Positions 1 through 10,827 are shown, counted from the stretch's first letter. The stretch: 64,000 nt of DNA from Chengkuizengella marina (GCF_009910845.1 NZ_SIJB01000028.1:62001-126000), one strand, 5' to 3'. Notes: generated from the sequence alone by a model not told the origin. Program-made: numbers and translations.

Positions 1-2193
1 CAAAAAATCTATCAACAGTTTGGTGTTACAGATGAAGAATTTAAAAAAATATGTGGTTTTTTAGGCCGTAAACCGAACTATACAGAAATCGGTGTATTCA
101 GTGTGATGTGGTCAGAGCACTGTTCATATAAAACGTCCAAGCCTATTTTAAGAAAATTCCCAACAACAGGTGAACGTGTTCTAATGGGTCCTGGGGAAGG
201 TGCAGGAATTGTAGATATTGGGGATAATCAGGCTGTTGTTTTCAAAATTGAAAGTCATAACCATCCATCTGCTGTAGAACCTTATCAAGGGGCAGCAACT
301 GGAGTTGGTGGGATTATTCGTGATATTTTCTCCATGGGAGCTCGTCCCATTGCATTATTAAACTCTTTGAGATTCGGAAGCTTAAATAATGATCGTGTAA
401 AATATTTATTTGAACATGTGGTTGAAGGTATTGCTGGATATGGGAATTGTATCGGTATTCCTACAGTTGGTGGAGAAGTTATGTTTGATGATAGCTATGA
501 AGGAAACCCGCTAGTCAATGCCATGTGTGTAGGTTTGATTGATCATGATCAAATTCAAAAAGGTGTAGCAGAAGGTGTAGGTAATCCTGTATTTTATGTT
601 GGACCAGCAACAGGACGTGATGGAATACATGGTGCTACATTCTCTTCTGAGGAATTAACAGAAGAAACACAGGCAAAACGCTCTGCAGTGCAAGTTGGTG
701 ATCCTTTTATGGAGAAACTTGTGATGGAGGCTTGCCTGGAACTAATTGATTCAGGTATTGTACTAGGGATTCAAGATATGGGTGCAGCAGGTTTAACATG
801 TTCTAGTTCTGAAATGGCAAGTAAAGCAGGAAACGGAATGGAATTGTATTTAGATCAAGTGCCACAACGTGAGGAAGGCATGACAGCTTATGAAATGATG
901 TTGTCTGAATCTCAAGAACGTATGTTATTTGTTATCAAACCTGAACATGAAGAACAAGCTGTTGAAATTTTTAAACGTTGGGGATTAGATTGTCCAAAGG
1001 TTGGAAAAGTTACAAATGACGGAAGTTTGAAACTATTCCACCAAGGCGAACTTGTTGCAGATATGCCTGTAACAGCTTTAGTTGATGAATGTCCAGTTTA
1101 TAATAAACCATCAAGAGTACCAGCTTATTATGAAAGCAATCAAAAACTAGAACTTTCCTATGATGAAGTGAAGGACTTGAATCAAGCATTGAAGGATGTA
1201 CTTGCTTCTCCAACTGTTGCAAGTAAAGAATGGGTATATAATCAATATGATTATATGGTGCGTACAAGTACAGCAGTACAACCAGGTTCAGACGCTGCTG
1301 TAGTGACAATTCGTGGAACACGTAAAGCATTAGCGATGACTACCGATTGTAACAGCCGTTTCGTTTATCTTGATCCAGAGGTTGGAGGGAAGATAGCAAC
1401 AAGTGAAGCAGCTAGAAATATTGTTTGCTCTGGTGCAGAGCCACTTGCAATCACAGATAATTTGAACTTTGGAAATCCTGATAAACCTGAAATTTTTTGG
1501 CAACTAGATCAATCAGCAGAAGGCATTGCTGAAGCGTGTAACGTATTAAATACACCTGTTATAGGTGGAAACGTAAGTTTGTATAATGAAAATAATAAAG
1601 GTGCAATTAACCCTACACCTGTTATAGGTATGGTTGGTCTCGTACACGACGTTGATCACATTACTACGCAAGCATTTAAAAATGATGGAGACATCGTTTT
1701 CTTATTAGGAGATACAAAAGATGAACTAGGTGGAAGTGAGTTTCAAACAATCATTCAAGGAAAAACTGAAGGAAAACCACCTGTTATAGACTTAGAAAAA
1801 GAAAAACTTTTATTAGATACTGTTCTTCAAGCCATTCAAAAAGGTTTAGTTGCTTCTGCACATGATTTGTCTGAGGGTGGGTTGGCTGTTGCTCTAGCAG
1901 AATCATGTATTAGTGGGGAAAAAGGAGCAGAAATTAATTTCAAGTCTGATCTACGCCCAGACATTGCTTTATTCAGTGAAAGTCAGTCTAGGATTTTATT
2001 ATCTACATCTCCTGAACAAGCAGAGAAATTAGAAAAATGGCTTTCAGAGCAAGCAGTACCCTATCAAAAAATAGGAAATGTGACTAACAACTCAGACCTT
2101 CAAATCTATGTGAATGATCAGCAAGTCATCCAGTCATCAGTTGAACAACTAGAAAAGGTTTGGAAGGATGCGATTCCATGTCTTATGAAATAA
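1..2193 (+). CDS. purL: Phosphoribosylformylglycinamidine synthase subunit PurL (5' end outside window)
   Basis: The large subunit of FGAM synthase converts FGAR, glutamine-derived ammonia and ATP to FGAM in purine synthesis. The open frame runs back to base 1: codons before the first ATG at 103 read QKIYQQFGV then [10 protein letters not shown], family sequence, so only about 15-20 residues lie outside. Visible PurL motifs include MWSEHCSYK, the nucleotide-binding segment [26 protein letters not shown] and a second-half AIR-synthase-like domain containing GGNVSLYNE. It is the small (about 740 aa) Gram-positive form that needs separate PurS and PurQ. The end overlaps the start of purF by 16 bases, so the two are translationally coupled. 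Confidence 0.97.
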   Translation, partial: QKIYQQFGVTDEEFKKICGFLGRKPNYTEIGVFSVMWSEHCSYKTSKPILRKFPTTGERVLMGPGEGAGIVDIGDNQAVVFKIESHNHPSAVEPYQGAATGVGGIIRDIFSMGARPIALLNSLRFGSLNNDRVKYLFEHVVEGIAGYGNCIGIPTVGGEVMFDDSYEGNPLVNAMCVGLIDHDQIQKGVAEGVGNPVFYVGPATGRDGIHGATFSSEELTEETQAKRSAVQVGDPFMEKLVMEACLELIDSGIVLGIQDMGAAGLTCSSSEMASKAGNGMELYLDQVPQREEGMTAYEMMLSESQERMLFVIKPEHEEQAVEIFKRWGLDCPKVGKVTNDGSLKLFHQGELVADMPVTALVDECPVYNKPSRVPAYYESNQKLELSYDEVKDLNQALKDVLASPTVASKEWVYNQYDYMVRTSTAVQPGSDAAVVTIRGTRKALAMTTDCNSRFVYLDPEVGGKIATSEAARNIVCSGAEPLAITDNLNFGNPDKPEIFWQLDQSAEGIAEACNVLNTPVIGGNVSLYNENNKGAINPTPVIGMVGLVHDVDHITTQAFKNDGDIVFLLGDTKDELGGSEFQTIIQGKTEGKPPVIDLEKEKLLLDTVLQAIQKGLVASAHDLSEGGLAVALAESCISGEKGAEINFKSDLRPDIALFSESQSRILLSTSPEQAEKLEKWLSEQAVPYQKIGNVTNNSDLQIYVNDQQVIQSSVEQLEKVWKDAIPCLMK

Positions 2194-3617
2194 AAGACCC
2201 ACTTTGGACAGGCAATTACTACAATGAAGGAATGGACCCTGAAGTTTTTGATAAATTAAAAGAGGAGTGTGGAGTCTTTGGTGTGTTTGGACACGCTGAG
2301 GCTTCTTTCCTTTCTTATTACGGACTCCATTCTTTACAGCACAGAGGACAAGAAAGTGCAGGTATTTGTACATCAGATGGCTCACAATTTCATTACCATC
2401 GAGGGATGGGCTTAGTAAAAGAAACATTTGAGAATGATAAACTTCTGGATTTAGCTGGTTCCATAGGAATAGGACATGTTCGTTACTCTACTTCAGGAGA
2501 GAGCGGAATTAATAATGCTCAACCTCTTGTTTTTAAATATAAAGAAGGAGATTTAGCATTAGCAACAAATGGAAATTTAGTGAATGCCCCTGAATTAAGA
2601 AAAAAATTAGAACAGCTAGGTTCCATTTTTCAAACTTCTAGTGATACGGAAGTTGTGGCTCATTTAATTGCGAGATCGAAACATGAAAAGCTGGAAGACG
2701 CAGTGAAGGAAGCTCTGCAACAAGTAGAGGGAGCGTTTGCATTTTTATTTATGACACAGCATAAATTGATTGCGGCTTTAGATCCTCATGGATTACGTCC
2801 TTTTTCAATGGGGAAACTTGGTGATGCATTTTTGTTTACTTCTGAAACATGCGCATTTGATGCTGTAGGAGCTACAGCTATTCGTGATTTGAATCCCGGA
2901 GAAATGATTATTATAGATGAAAATGGAATGAGAGAAGATCGTTTTTCTGAACCTAAACAACGAGCTTTATGTTCCATGGAATATATTTATTTTGCAAGGC
3001 CAGACAGTGATATAGAAAATAATAATATTCATACCGTTCGCAAACAAATGGGTAGACAATTAGCTACCGAAGCATTTACAGATGCAGATGTAGTTACAGG
3101 TGTGCCTGACTCAAGCATTTCCGCTGCAATTGGTTTTGCAGAACAAACTGGAATTCCATACGAATTAGGTTTGATTAAAAATAGATATACAGGGAGAACG
3201 TTCATTCAGCCCAATCAAGAATTACGTGAACAAGGTGTAAAAATGAAGCTGAGTGCAGTTGGCAAAGTCGTAGAAGGTAAACGTGTCATCATGATTGATG
3301 ATTCAATCGTACGTGGAACAACAAGTAAAAGAATTGTTAATTTACTTCGTGAAGCAGGTGCCACAGAAGTACACGTAAGAATTACTTCTCCTCCATTCCA
3401 GAATCCTTGTTTTTATGGGATAGATACACCAAGTAGAGAAGAATTAATTGCTTCCGCCAAAAAGGTAGAAGAAATCAGACAAACAATTAATGCGGATTCA
3501 CTCTACTTTTTAAGTCAAGAAGGATTAGTAAAATCAATAGGCAAAAATGTGGAGACACATGGAATGTGTTTTGCTTGTTTTGATGAGAAATACCCAACGA
3601 ATGTACCCTCTTGTTAA
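2178..3617 (+). CDS. purF: Amidophosphoribosyltransferase PurF
   Basis: Commits PRPP to purine synthesis by transferring glutamine amide nitrogen, giving phosphoribosylamine. An N-terminal Ntn glutaminase domain (CGVFG nucleophile after the pro-sequence, HRGQES, GHVRYST) is followed by a phosphoribosyltransferase domain with the PRPP motif [15 protein letters not shown] chose the ATG at 2178 because GGAAGG sits about ten bases upstream; a TTG at 2160 would add six residues. The stretch before the catalytic Cys is about 29 residues, against 11 in B. subtilis PurF, and reads [12 protein letters not shown], which resembles Paenibacillus PurF. Late cysteines (CFYGID, CFACF) fit the [4Fe-4S] ligands of Gram-positive PurF. 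Confidence 0.97.
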   Translation: MSYEIKDPLWTGNYYNEGMDPEVFDKLKEECGVFGVFGHAEASFLSYYGLHSLQHRGQESAGICTSDGSQFHYHRGMGLVKETFENDKLLDLAGSIGIGHVRYSTSGESGINNAQPLVFKYKEGDLALATNGNLVNAPELRKKLEQLGSIFQTSSDTEVVAHLIARSKHEKLEDAVKEALQQVEGAFAFLFMTQHKLIAALDPHGLRPFSMGKLGDAFLFTSETCAFDAVGATAIRDLNPGEMIIIDENGMREDRFSEPKQRALCSMEYIYFARPDSDIENNNIHTVRKQMGRQLATEAFTDADVVTGVPDSSISAAIGFAEQTGIPYELGLIKNRYTGRTFIQPNQELREQGVKMKLSAVGKVVEGKRVIMIDDSIVRGTTSKRIVNLLREAGATEVHVRITSPPFQNPCFYGIDTPSREELIASAKKVEEIRQTINADSLYFLSQEGLVKSIGKNVETHGMCFACFDEKYPTNVPSC

Positions 3618-3652
3618 GTGGGTATTAAAGAATTTATATGGTGAATATAGAC

Positions 3653-3671
3653 CCAGTACTTCCTGTACTGG
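3653..3671 (+). other. Intercistronic hairpin, purF-purM
   Basis: A perfect 7-bp inverted repeat (ccagtac / gtactgg) with a 5-base loop lies between purF and purM. There is no long T-run right after it, so it is more likely an mRNA processing or stability hairpin inside the operon than a full terminator. Confidence 0.45.
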
Positions 3672-3702
3672 TAATTAATTTGTTCTTGAGGAGTGAGAGA
3701 AA

Positions 3703-4746
3703 ATGTCTGATGCTTATAAACAGGCTGGTGTAGACATTAACGCTGGAAATGAAGCGGTTGAACGGATGAAAAAACACGTAAAAAATACATTTCGTCCAGA
3801 GGTATTAACGGATTTAGGGGGATTTGGAGGTTTATTTTCATTAAATAAAGATAAATATGAGGAGCCCATTCTTGTCTCTGGAACGGACGGTGTTGGTACG
3901 AAGTTGAAACTTGCTTTTGTAATGGACAAACATGACACTATTGGTGTTGATGCTGTAGCAATGTGCGTTAACGATATTATTGTTCAAGGTGCAGAACCCT
4001 TATTTTTCTTAGATTATTTAGCTTGTGATCGAGTCATTCCAGAAAAAATCGAGTCTATTGTCAAAGGCATAGCAGATGGCTGTAAACAATCCGGTTGTGC
4101 ATTAATCGGTGGGGAAACTGCGGAGATGCCAGGAATGTATGCTGAAGGAGAATATGACATTGCTGGTTTTGTTGTTGGTGTTGTAGACAAAAATAAAATG
4201 ATCGACGGCTCTTCTATTCAAGAAGGAGATGTTGTGCTTGGATTAGCATCGAGTGGGGTGCATAGCAATGGTTTTTCATTAGTTCGTAAATTATTGCTTG
4301 AGGACGCTGGATATCAGTTGGATGATTATGTAGATGAATTGAACGGCAAGCTTGGTGACATACTCTTAACACCAACAAAGTTGTACGTAAAACCTGTATT
4401 GTCCATGTTGGATAAAGTTCAGCTTAAAGGACTATCACACATTACGGGAGGCGGATTTATCGAAAATATTCCTCGCGTTTTACCTGAAGGTGTAAATGTA
4501 GATATTGAAGATGGTTCTTGGGAAGTGCCAGCAATATTTTCTTTATTGCAAAGTAAAGGTAACATTAGTAAATCAGATATGTTCAGAACATTTAATATGG
4601 GAATAGGTATGGTTATCGTTGTATCCACTAACGATGCTGAAGAAGTCATTCGCATTGCAAAGCAACAGGGTGAATCAATTTATCATATTGGTAAAGTAAC
4701 AAAAGGAAATCAAAAGGTTACTTTTAATGGAGATGAAATAAAATGA
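3703..4746 (+). CDS. purM: Phosphoribosylformylglycinamidine cyclo-ligase PurM
   Basis: AIR synthetase closes the imidazole ring, converting FGAM to AIR with ATP. The 347-residue length is normal for the family. Motifs: [19 protein letters not shown] at the N-terminus, the substrate/ATP loop [14 protein letters not shown], the metal-site region [23 protein letters not shown] and the late [19 protein letters not shown] lies just upstream of the ATG. The stop codon overlaps the purN start as ATGA, so purM and purN are translationally coupled. Confidence 0.97.
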   Translation: MSDAYKQAGVDINAGNEAVERMKKHVKNTFRPEVLTDLGGFGGLFSLNKDKYEEPILVSGTDGVGTKLKLAFVMDKHDTIGVDAVAMCVNDIIVQGAEPLFFLDYLACDRVIPEKIESIVKGIADGCKQSGCALIGGETAEMPGMYAEGEYDIAGFVVGVVDKNKMIDGSSIQEGDVVLGLASSGVHSNGFSLVRKLLLEDAGYQLDDYVDELNGKLGDILLTPTKLYVKPVLSMLDKVQLKGLSHITGGGFIENIPRVLPEGVNVDIEDGSWEVPAIFSLLQSKGNISKSDMFRTFNMGIGMVIVVSTNDAEEVIRIAKQQGESIYHIGKVTKGNQKVTFNGDEIK

Positions 4747-5360
4747 GTTCATTTCGTATAGCTGTTTTTGCATCAGGAAGTGGATCAAATTTCCAAGCCA
4801 TTTTTGATCATATCAATCAACAGAAGCTGGATATTCATATCGAGCTTCTTGTTTGTGACAGACCTGGAGCAAAAGTGATAGAAAGAGCTGAAAAAGCAGG
4901 AATTCCTGTATTTGCATTTTGTCCTAAGGATTACCCTTCCAGAGAGGGTTACGAACAAGAGATTGTAAATAAATTGCAAGAAAAACAAATCAATCTTATC
5001 GTACTTGCAGGTTATATGCGTCTAGTAACAGATACTTTGGTTAAATCTTACTATGGAAAAATGATTAATATTCACCCATCACTATTACCTTCATTTACAG
5101 GATTAGATGCCATTGGGCAAGCTTTTGAATATGGTGTAAAAGTAACAGGAGTTACGGTTCACTTTGTAGATAATGGGATGGATACAGGTCCTATTATTAA
5201 ACAGGAGCCAGTAAACATTCATGAAACTGATACAATAGAAGAACTAGAACAAAATATTCATAAAGTAGAACATCGTATTTATCCAGAAGTCATTGATTGG
5301 ATTGCTGGAGGAAGAGTTAAATTAGAAGGTAGGAAAGTTAGACTAACCCCAAAAAAGTGA
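4743..5360 (+). CDS. purN: Phosphoribosylglycinamide formyltransferase PurN
   Basis: Transfers the formyl group of 10-formyl-tetrahydrofolate to GAR. The 205-residue protein carries the phosphate-binding loop ASGSGSNFQ at the N-terminus, the catalytic Asn and His in [10 protein letters not shown], and the catalytic Asp in GMDTGPII. It overlaps purM by 4 bases. Its last codons run into an intergenic repeat region, and the left arm of the first hairpin there lies inside the final codons. Confidence 0.96.
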   Translation: MSSFRIAVFASGSGSNFQAIFDHINQQKLDIHIELLVCDRPGAKVIERAEKAGIPVFAFCPKDYPSREGYEQEIVNKLQEKQINLIVLAGYMRLVTDTLVKSYYGKMINIHPSLLPSFTGLDAIGQAFEYGVKVTGVTVHFVDNGMDTGPIIKQEPVNIHETDTIEELEQNIHKVEHRIYPEVIDWIAGGRVKLEGRKVRLTPKK

Positions 5361-5512
5361 TGAGTATGCTAAGTAGCTTATTCCTAATACTTTTTCGGGG
5401 ACCCAGAAATTAACCCCAAATAGTGAACAATATTCAATGAAGTATAGCCGAATACTTTCCGGGGACCCCAGATAAAAGCAAAAAAGTGAAGAGAAGCAAA
5501 GTAGCTTAATTC
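5346..5512. repeat. Imperfect tandem hairpin repeat between purN and purH
   Basis: About two and a half copies of a 63-66 base unit. The agtga core recurs at 5356, 5422 and 5485; gtagctta recurs at 5373 and 5501; aatacttt followed by cggggaccc recurs at about 5386 and 5451. The first unit can fold with a nearly perfect 12-bp stem (ccccaaaaaagt at 5347-5358 against actttttcgggg at 5389-5400), the second with a weaker stem. The first arm lies inside the end of purN. I recall similar GGGGACCC/AAGTGAAGAGAAGC elements in intergenic DNA of Paenibacillaceae, but that is from memory. Confidence 0.6.
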
Positions 5513-5544
5513 ATCTAAATACATTTTACAGGGAGGAACAATAC

Positions 5545-7086
5545 GTGAGTATTAAAAGAGCATTGATCAGTGTCTCGGATAAAACAGGAATTGTAGAATT
5601 CGCTGATCAGTTATCCAAATTAGGTGTAGAAATCATATCTACTGGAGGAACAAAAAAACTATTAGAAGAAAAAGGAGTATCTGTTATCGGTATTTCAGAG
5701 GTGACAGGTTTTCCTGAAGTGTTAGACGGCAGAGTAAAAACACTCCACCCAGCAGTGCATAGTGGTTTACTAGCTGTACGTGATAGTGAAAAGCATCAAC
5801 AGCAAATGAGTGAATTAGAATTGGATTATATCGATTTAGTTATTGTTAATCTGTATCCATTCCAACAAACCATAGAGAAACCAGACGTGACTTACGAAGA
5901 TGCGATTGAAAATATTGATATTGGTGGACCAACGATGTTAAGATCCGCTGCTAAAAACCATGCATTTGTTACGGTAGTTGTGGATTCCAATGATTATGCT
6001 GAAGTGATTGAACAGATCAAAAAGGATAAAGATACTTCATTAGAGACTAGAAAAAAACTAGCAGCAAAAGTCTTTCGCCATACAGCAGCTTACGATTCTC
6101 TTATTTCAAACTATCTATCAGAAAAAATGGATGAGGAATTTCCAGAAAGATATACAGTCACTTATGAAAAGGTACAGGATTTACGTTATGGGGAAAACCC
6201 TCATCAAAAGGCGGCATTTTATCGTAAACCTTTAGCAGATGAAGGAAATATTACTACAGCTGAGAAATTACACGGGAAGGAATTATCCTATAATAATATC
6301 AACGATGCCAATGCGGCATTACAAATTTTAAAAGAATTTGATGAACCTGCAGTCGTAGCTATAAAACATATGAATCCTTGTGGAGTAGGAATCGGAGAAA
6401 CCATTGATGCGGCTTATCAAAAAGCGTATGATGCAGATCCTGTTTCCATTTTTGGTGGTATTGTTGCTTTTAACCGTGATATTGGAAAAGCAATAGCATT
6501 GAAACTACATGAGATTTTCTTAGAAATTATTATTGCCCCTAGTTATACAGACGAAGCCATTGAAGTTTTAACACAAAAGAAAAACATTCGTTTATTAAAA
6601 CTAGGTGCAGCGCAACAACCTAACAAACAAAATCGTATTGTTACATCAGTGAACGGTGGTATGTTAATTCAAGATATAGATATGTATCAATTAACGAATG
6701 AAGATATTAAAGTTGTAACGGATCGCAAACCTACTGAGCAAGAATTAAAGCAGTTATTATTTGGTTGGAAAGTTGTAAAACATGTGAAGTCTAATGCGAT
6801 CATATTAGCAAATGATGATATGACAATTGGGGTAGGTGCAGGACAAATGAACCGAGTGGGTGCTGCTAATATTGCAATACAACAAGCAGGTGAAAAAGCT
6901 AAAGGATCAATTTTGGCTTCTGATGCGTTTTTCCCAATGGGTGATACATTAGAATTAGCTGCAAAAGCAGGAATAACCGCAGTGATTCAACCAGGTGGAT
7001 CTATAAAAGATGAAGAATCTATAAAAGTTGCAAATGAACATGGAATTGCCATGGTAGTTACAGGTGTGCGACACTTTAAACATTAA
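5545..7086 (+). CDS. purH: Bifunctional AICAR formyltransferase / IMP cyclohydrolase PurH
   Basis: Catalyses the last two steps to IMP. The N-terminal MGS-fold IMP cyclohydrolase domain (about residues 1-190) shows [27 protein letters not shown] and [16 protein letters not shown]. The C-terminal AICAR transformylase domain shows [20 protein letters not shown] (catalytic Lys-His region) and SDAFFPMGD near the end. The length of 513 aa matches B. subtilis PurH. The start is GTG at 5545 behind GGGAGGA. It is separated from purN by the 180-base tandem repeat region. Confidence 0.97.
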   Translation: MSIKRALISVSDKTGIVEFADQLSKLGVEIISTGGTKKLLEEKGVSVIGISEVTGFPEVLDGRVKTLHPAVHSGLLAVRDSEKHQQQMSELELDYIDLVIVNLYPFQQTIEKPDVTYEDAIENIDIGGPTMLRSAAKNHAFVTVVVDSNDYAEVIEQIKKDKDTSLETRKKLAAKVFRHTAAYDSLISNYLSEKMDEEFPERYTVTYEKVQDLRYGENPHQKAAFYRKPLADEGNITTAEKLHGKELSYNNINDANAALQILKEFDEPAVVAIKHMNPCGVGIGETIDAAYQKAYDADPVSIFGGIVAFNRDIGKAIALKLHEIFLEIIIAPSYTDEAIEVLTQKKNIRLLKLGAAQQPNKQNRIVTSVNGGMLIQDIDMYQLTNEDIKVVTDRKPTEQELKQLLFGWKVVKHVKSNAIILANDDMTIGVGAGQMNRVGAANIAIQQAGEKAKGSILASDAFFPMGDTLELAAKAGITAVIQPGGSIKDEESIKVANEHGIAMVVTGVRHFKH

Positions 7087-7132
7087 AACCCATAAATAAG
7101 TTGTATTTTAATTTGAAAGAGAGGGTAAAAAA

Positions 7133-8401
7133 ATGAAAGTTCTTGTCATAGGTAGAGGTGGAAGAGAACATACAATCATATGGGCATTAAACAAAAGTCC
7201 AAATGTAGAGCAGATTTATTGTGCACCTGGGAATGCGGGCATTGCTGAATTGGCTGAATGTGTGGACATCAATGAACATAACTTCGAAGAGTTAGGACAA
7301 TTTGCAAAAAAGAGAAACATTGATTTCGTTGTAGTCGGACCAGAAGACCCTCTTTTTGCTGGGATTGTAGATTACTTTGAATCCATTCATATTCCTGTAT
7401 TTGGTCCTAGGAAAAATGCAGCGATTATTGAAGGAAGTAAAGTATTTACGAAAGATTTGATGAAAAAATACAACATACCAACAGCAACATATGAATCTTT
7501 TGATGTATATGAAAAGGCACTGAATTATTTACATCAACAAAAACTCCCTATCGTGATAAAAGCCGACGGATTAGCTGCAGGTAAGGGTGTTATTGTTGCT
7601 CAGACAATGGAAGAAGCAGAAGCGGCTTTAAAAGACATGATGTTGGACAAGGTGTTTGGTGAAGCGGGTAATCATGTAGTCATCGAAGAGTTTTTACAAG
7701 GGCAAGAAATGTCTATCTTAGCGTTTGTGGATGGTGAAGTCGTTCGACCGATGGTTCCTTCACAAGACCATAAACCCATCTTTGATGGAGATAAAGGACC
7801 AAACACTGGCGGGATGGGAACATATTCCCCTGTTCCACATATTCCACAAGCTGTTGTGGATGAAGCCATCGAAACCATTCTAGTACCAGCTGCAAAAGCG
7901 ATGGTAAGTGAAGGAAGGACTTTTAAAGGTATTTTGTATGCTGGTTTGATGATTACCAAGAACGGACCAAAAACGATTGAATTTAACTGTCGTTTCGGTG
8001 ATCCAGAAACGCAGGTTGTGCTGCCCCAATTACAAACGGATTTATCAGATATTTTTCTGGCGACGATTAATGGTAATCTGAAAGAACTGGAAATCAACTG
8101 GAGTGAAGAAACTGCAGTTTGTGTCGTGTTATCTTCAGGAGGTTATCCAGGATCTTATGAAAAAGGGATTCCTATGACTGGTTTAGATCAAGTAGAAAGT
8201 TCTGTTGTATTCCATGCAGGAACAGCTTTAAAAGATGGGCAAATCGTAACAAATGGAGGTCGTTTGGTAGGTGTGACTGCAACTGGAGCTAACATTTCAG
8301 AAGCGAGACAAAAAGCGTATGCTGATGTTGAAAAGATTCAATATGATGGAAAACATTATCGTACGGATATAGCTCAAAAAGCACTTGTTGCACAACAATA
8401 G
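7133..8401 (+). CDS. purD: Phosphoribosylamine-glycine ligase PurD
   Basis: GAR synthetase, an ATP-grasp enzyme joining phosphoribosylamine and glycine with ATP. The N-terminal Rossmann-like domain begins MKVLVIGRGGREHTI. The ATP-grasp core shows IKADGLAAGKGV, the GPNTGGMGTYSPVP segment and the metal-binding motif EFNCRFGDPETQVVLP. Length is 422 aa, as usual. The ATG follows GAGAGGG at the expected distance. It is the last gene of the operon, and a strong terminator lies 50 bases downstream. Confidence 0.97.
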   Translation: MKVLVIGRGGREHTIIWALNKSPNVEQIYCAPGNAGIAELAECVDINEHNFEELGQFAKKRNIDFVVVGPEDPLFAGIVDYFESIHIPVFGPRKNAAIIEGSKVFTKDLMKKYNIPTATYESFDVYEKALNYLHQQKLPIVIKADGLAAGKGVIVAQTMEEAEAALKDMMLDKVFGEAGNHVVIEEFLQGQEMSILAFVDGEVVRPMVPSQDHKPIFDGDKGPNTGGMGTYSPVPHIPQAVVDEAIETILVPAAKAMVSEGRTFKGILYAGLMITKNGPKTIEFNCRFGDPETQVVLPQLQTDLSDIFLATINGNLKELEINWSEETAVCVVLSSGGYPGSYEKGIPMTGLDQVESSVVFHAGTALKDGQIVTNGGRLVGVTATGANISEARQKAYADVEKIQYDGKHYRTDIAQKALVAQQ

Positions 8402-8452
8402 AAGGTGGAGATATTAAAAGTTTCCCAGAAAATACAACATTCAATTCACGTT

Positions 8453-8490
8453 AAAAATGCCCTTACTTAAATTAGAGTAAGGGCATTTTT
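8453..8490. terminator. Terminator of the purine operon
   Basis: Arms aaaaatgcccttac and gtaagggcattttt pair around a 10-base loop, with T residues on both strands. It ends the purine operon on the plus strand and probably also the convergent TetR gene on the minus strand. Confidence 0.92.
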
Positions 8491-8529
8491 AATTATTAAC
8501 ATGTTCGTAACTTATTGAACAGGTTATCG

Positions 8530-9096
8530 TTACTCTACTAACAATTTATCCACAAAATGATCACATAACTTAATAAGTTCATCCTCATCTTCACCCATTA
8601 GAGCATGTACAATCATTCCAATGCTTAACATATCGAATATTTTTAATAGCTTCTGATCCATATTGTAGTGAGATGTTAACTCTTTGGAAGCTACATTTTC
8701 TTCTACAATTCTCTTATTCATTTTTATGAATTCCTGCCTATAGTTAGGATCTTGAAAACATTTACTAATAAACAAAAACATCATGGACAGGTTTTCTGAT
8801 TTATGTTTTATAGCGCTAATTAATTTTCTAATATATTGTTTTAGGCTTATTTCTAGAGACACTCCATATTCTATTTTCATCTCTTCTAAGCTATTGTTTA
8901 TTGAAAAAATGAAAGTTTCTTTTATTAGTTCATCAATATTTGAAAAATAATAATAAAACCCGCCTTTACTGACATTTGCTTTGTTTACAACTTTGTTGAT
9001 ACTTAATCTTTCCAATCCTATATCTGCGATTAATTCAATGGTTGATTGTAAAATATGCTCCTTTTTTTTTATCGATTTCTCTGATATTTTGTTCAT
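8530..9096 (-). CDS. TetR/AcrR family transcriptional regulator
   Basis: A 188-residue regulator with an N-terminal TetR-type helix-turn-helix: IELIADIGLERLSINKVVNK, then ANVSKGGFYYYFSNIDEL (recognition helix and the typical YYYF segment). The C-terminal ligand/dimer domain is not specific enough to name an inducer. Its ATG overlaps the stop of the upstream SDR-like gene by one base (TAATG), so the two form a coupled operon. A palindrome between the -35 and -10 of that operon (10016-10027) is the likely operator, which implies autorepression. The inducer is unknown. Confidence 0.88.
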   Translation of the reverse strand: MNKISEKSIKKKEHILQSTIELIADIGLERLSINKVVNKANVSKGGFYYYFSNIDELIKETFIFSINNSLEEMKIEYGVSLEISLKQYIRKLISAIKHKSENLSMMFLFISKCFQDPNYRQEFIKMNKRIVEENVASKELTSHYNMDQKLLKIFDMLSIGMIVHALMGEDEDELIKLCDHFVDKLLVE

Positions 9097-9977
9097 TATC
9101 TATTTTCTTTCCTTTTCACCACATATTCTTTATAGTATGTTTCAAGTTTTATTTTTCCATAAGTAGATGCAACAATATCATTTGTCATCACAGTGCAAAA
9201 GAATAAGGCTAATGCATAATAACGTTTATTAAATATTTTTAACATACGGATCAAAGGTTTAACGATCCAAATTGGCACACTCATCACTTTCTCCTTTTGA
9301 TTTAAAGACTTAAATGCAAGGGTAGCAATCTTTTTATAGCTAAGCACCTCTGGACCGCCAACCTCAAGTTCAACGTTGTCCTTCTCAAAATGATTAACAC
9401 AGAATTTTGCCAGATCCCTACCATGAATCGGATTCATTTTGTTATTGCCATCTCCTATAAGATAAACCTTTCCTTTTGCAGCCATTTCCAAGTACTCCGT
9501 TAAATCAGAAAAATATCCTGTTGGTTTTACGATTAGGTGATTTATAGGGCTTTGTTTTAGTTCTTGAACAAATCTTTTTTTAGCTTGTAACACAGGAACA
9601 TCTAGATGGTCTCCTAAAACATGGATATACATAAACTTCTTCACGTTACTGGATTCTGCCTCTCTAAGTAGATTTAAATTCCCTTGATAATCTACATCCA
9701 TATATGTTAATCCATCCTTTTGTTTGGTTATGCCCACAGAAGTGAAAACATAGTCCACACCAGTACACATTCCTTTTAATGTTTTTGGTTTTGTAATATC
9801 TCCTTCTATGATTTCATTTATTTTATTTATAACTGCTGGTTCAAAATATTTTCCTTGATGGTTTAAGCTCTTAGGATTTCTTACTAAAACTTTTACTTTG
9901 TAACCATGATCACTTAATTCATTTACTATGTAACGTCCTAAGTATCCAGTTGCACCAGCAACCAAAACGGTATCCAT
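9096..9977 (-). CDS. NAD(P)-binding atypical SDR / NmrA-like protein
   Basis: A 293-residue protein starting with a Rossmann dinucleotide motif (VLVAGATGYLGRYIV), the GxxGxxG form of extended or atypical short-chain dehydrogenases. An NAD(P)H-binding domain of the NmrA/DUF2867 sort follows, with IVKPTGYFSDL about where the active-site Tyr region lies. A hydrophobic, basic C-terminal tail may associate with the membrane. It lacks a clear YxxxK pair at the classic spacing, so the reaction cannot be named. It is the first gene of a two-gene operon with the TetR regulator, probably a stress or quinone-linked redox function under ligand control. Confidence 0.75.
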   Translation of the reverse strand: MDTVLVAGATGYLGRYIVNELSDHGYKVKVLVRNPKSLNHQGKYFEPAVINKINEIIEGDITKPKTLKGMCTGVDYVFTSVGITKQKDGLTYMDVDYQGNLNLLREAESSNVKKFMYIHVLGDHLDVPVLQAKKRFVQELKQSPINHLIVKPTGYFSDLTEYLEMAAKGKVYLIGDGNNKMNPIHGRDLAKFCVNHFEKDNVELEVGGPEVLSYKKIATLAFKSLNQKEKVMSVPIWIVKPLIRMLKIFNKRYYALALFFCTVMTNDIVASTYGKIKLETYYKEYVVKRKENR

Positions 9978-10009
9978 TATTACACCCCCATAGATTTTGT
10001 ATATAGTTC

Positions 10010-10037
10010 ATTTTAGACTAAATAGTCGGTTTTTGAA
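10010..10037 (-). promoter_or_regulatory. Promoter and TetR operator for the SDR-TetR operon
   Basis: On the minus strand TTCAAA (10032-10037) and TAAAAT (10010-10015) are 16 bases apart. The spacer holds the palindrome gactaaatagtc (10016-10027; 5-bp arms, 2-base centre). An operator in the core spacer is a usual TetR-family arrangement; the assignment is inferred. Confidence 0.6.
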
Positions 10038-10141
10038 AGAGGGTATTAAAAATACATAGATGGAAAAGCAAAACATATAGATATATGGTAAAATAGTATT
10101 ATCTGTTTGATTTTATGATTGAAAGTGAGGAGTTCAGTAAT

Positions 10142-10810
10142 ATGGAGTATCAACAAAACCAAACTTTTGCAGGTGAGTATGAGGATACGTATAATCATTC
10201 CTTTCACAAGTTAATGAGAATGTTTACATTTTCTCTACTGATCTCATTTGTTGGGACTTTAGTAGGCACACAAGTACCACCAGCATTAATGTTTCCACTT
10301 ATCATTGTACAATTAGTAATGATTGTTGCCTCTATGTTTGTTCGTCGTAGAGGAAAGCCAATTGGTTATGTATTTACGTATACCTTCTGTTTCATTAGTG
10401 GGATTACATTGTATAGTGTCATTGGTGCTTACGCTGCAGCAGGTGCAGGATCATTAGTTACAACAGCATTGTTGTTAACAGTCTTAATTTTTGTTGGGTT
10501 ATCAGTATATGCTTATAATTCAAAAAGGGATTTTAGCTTTTTAGGCGGATTTCTAATGGTAGGATTATTTGCATTAATTGGCCTAAGTTTAATTGGATTA
10601 TTTCTTCCAGGCTTGCACACAGGAGCAATGGGACTTGCAATTTCATTCGCTGGGATTTTAATCTTTTCTGGATTTATCCTATATGATATTTCTCGTTATA
10701 AAAACGGGGTTGCAGATGAAATGATCCCACTGGCTGTGCTTAGTTTATATTTAAGTTTCATTAATTTGTTTTTGTACTTGTTACAATTTTTAGGGTTATC
10801 TAGAGATTAA
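10142..10810 (+). CDS. Bax inhibitor-1 / YetJ-like family membrane protein
   Basis: A 222-residue multi-pass membrane protein with about seven hydrophobic segments. These include one around LMRMFTFSLLISFVGTLVG, a Gly/Ala-rich central one, and a final helix pair ending FINLFLYLLQFLGLSRD, typical of the BI-1/YccA/YbhL family. Members such as B. subtilis YetJ are pH-sensitive calcium leak channels; whether this one is cannot be told from sequence. I prefer the ATG at 10142, behind GTGAGGAG, to an upstream in-frame ATG at 10115. It appears monocistronic, with TAAAAT-like promoter sequence just upstream and a strong terminator after it. Confidence 0.85.
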   Translation: MEYQQNQTFAGEYEDTYNHSFHKLMRMFTFSLLISFVGTLVGTQVPPALMFPLIIVQLVMIVASMFVRRRGKPIGYVFTYTFCFISGITLYSVIGAYAAAGAGSLVTTALLLTVLIFVGLSVYAYNSKRDFSFLGGFLMVGLFALIGLSLIGLFLPGLHTGAMGLAISFAGILIFSGFILYDISRYKNGVADEMIPLAVLSLYLSFINLFLYLLQFLGLSRD

Positions 10811-10827
10811 TATTTGAGAATACAATA

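Noticed and set aside
7672-8097. 141-codon open frame on the minus strand inside purD
   Set aside because: It lies wholly in a clearly coding gene, has no ribosome site or family resemblance, and is explained by the codon pattern of purD.
1-8401. Guanine riboswitch of the purine operon
   Set aside because: It would lie upstream of the first purine gene, outside this window; nothing like it is present here.
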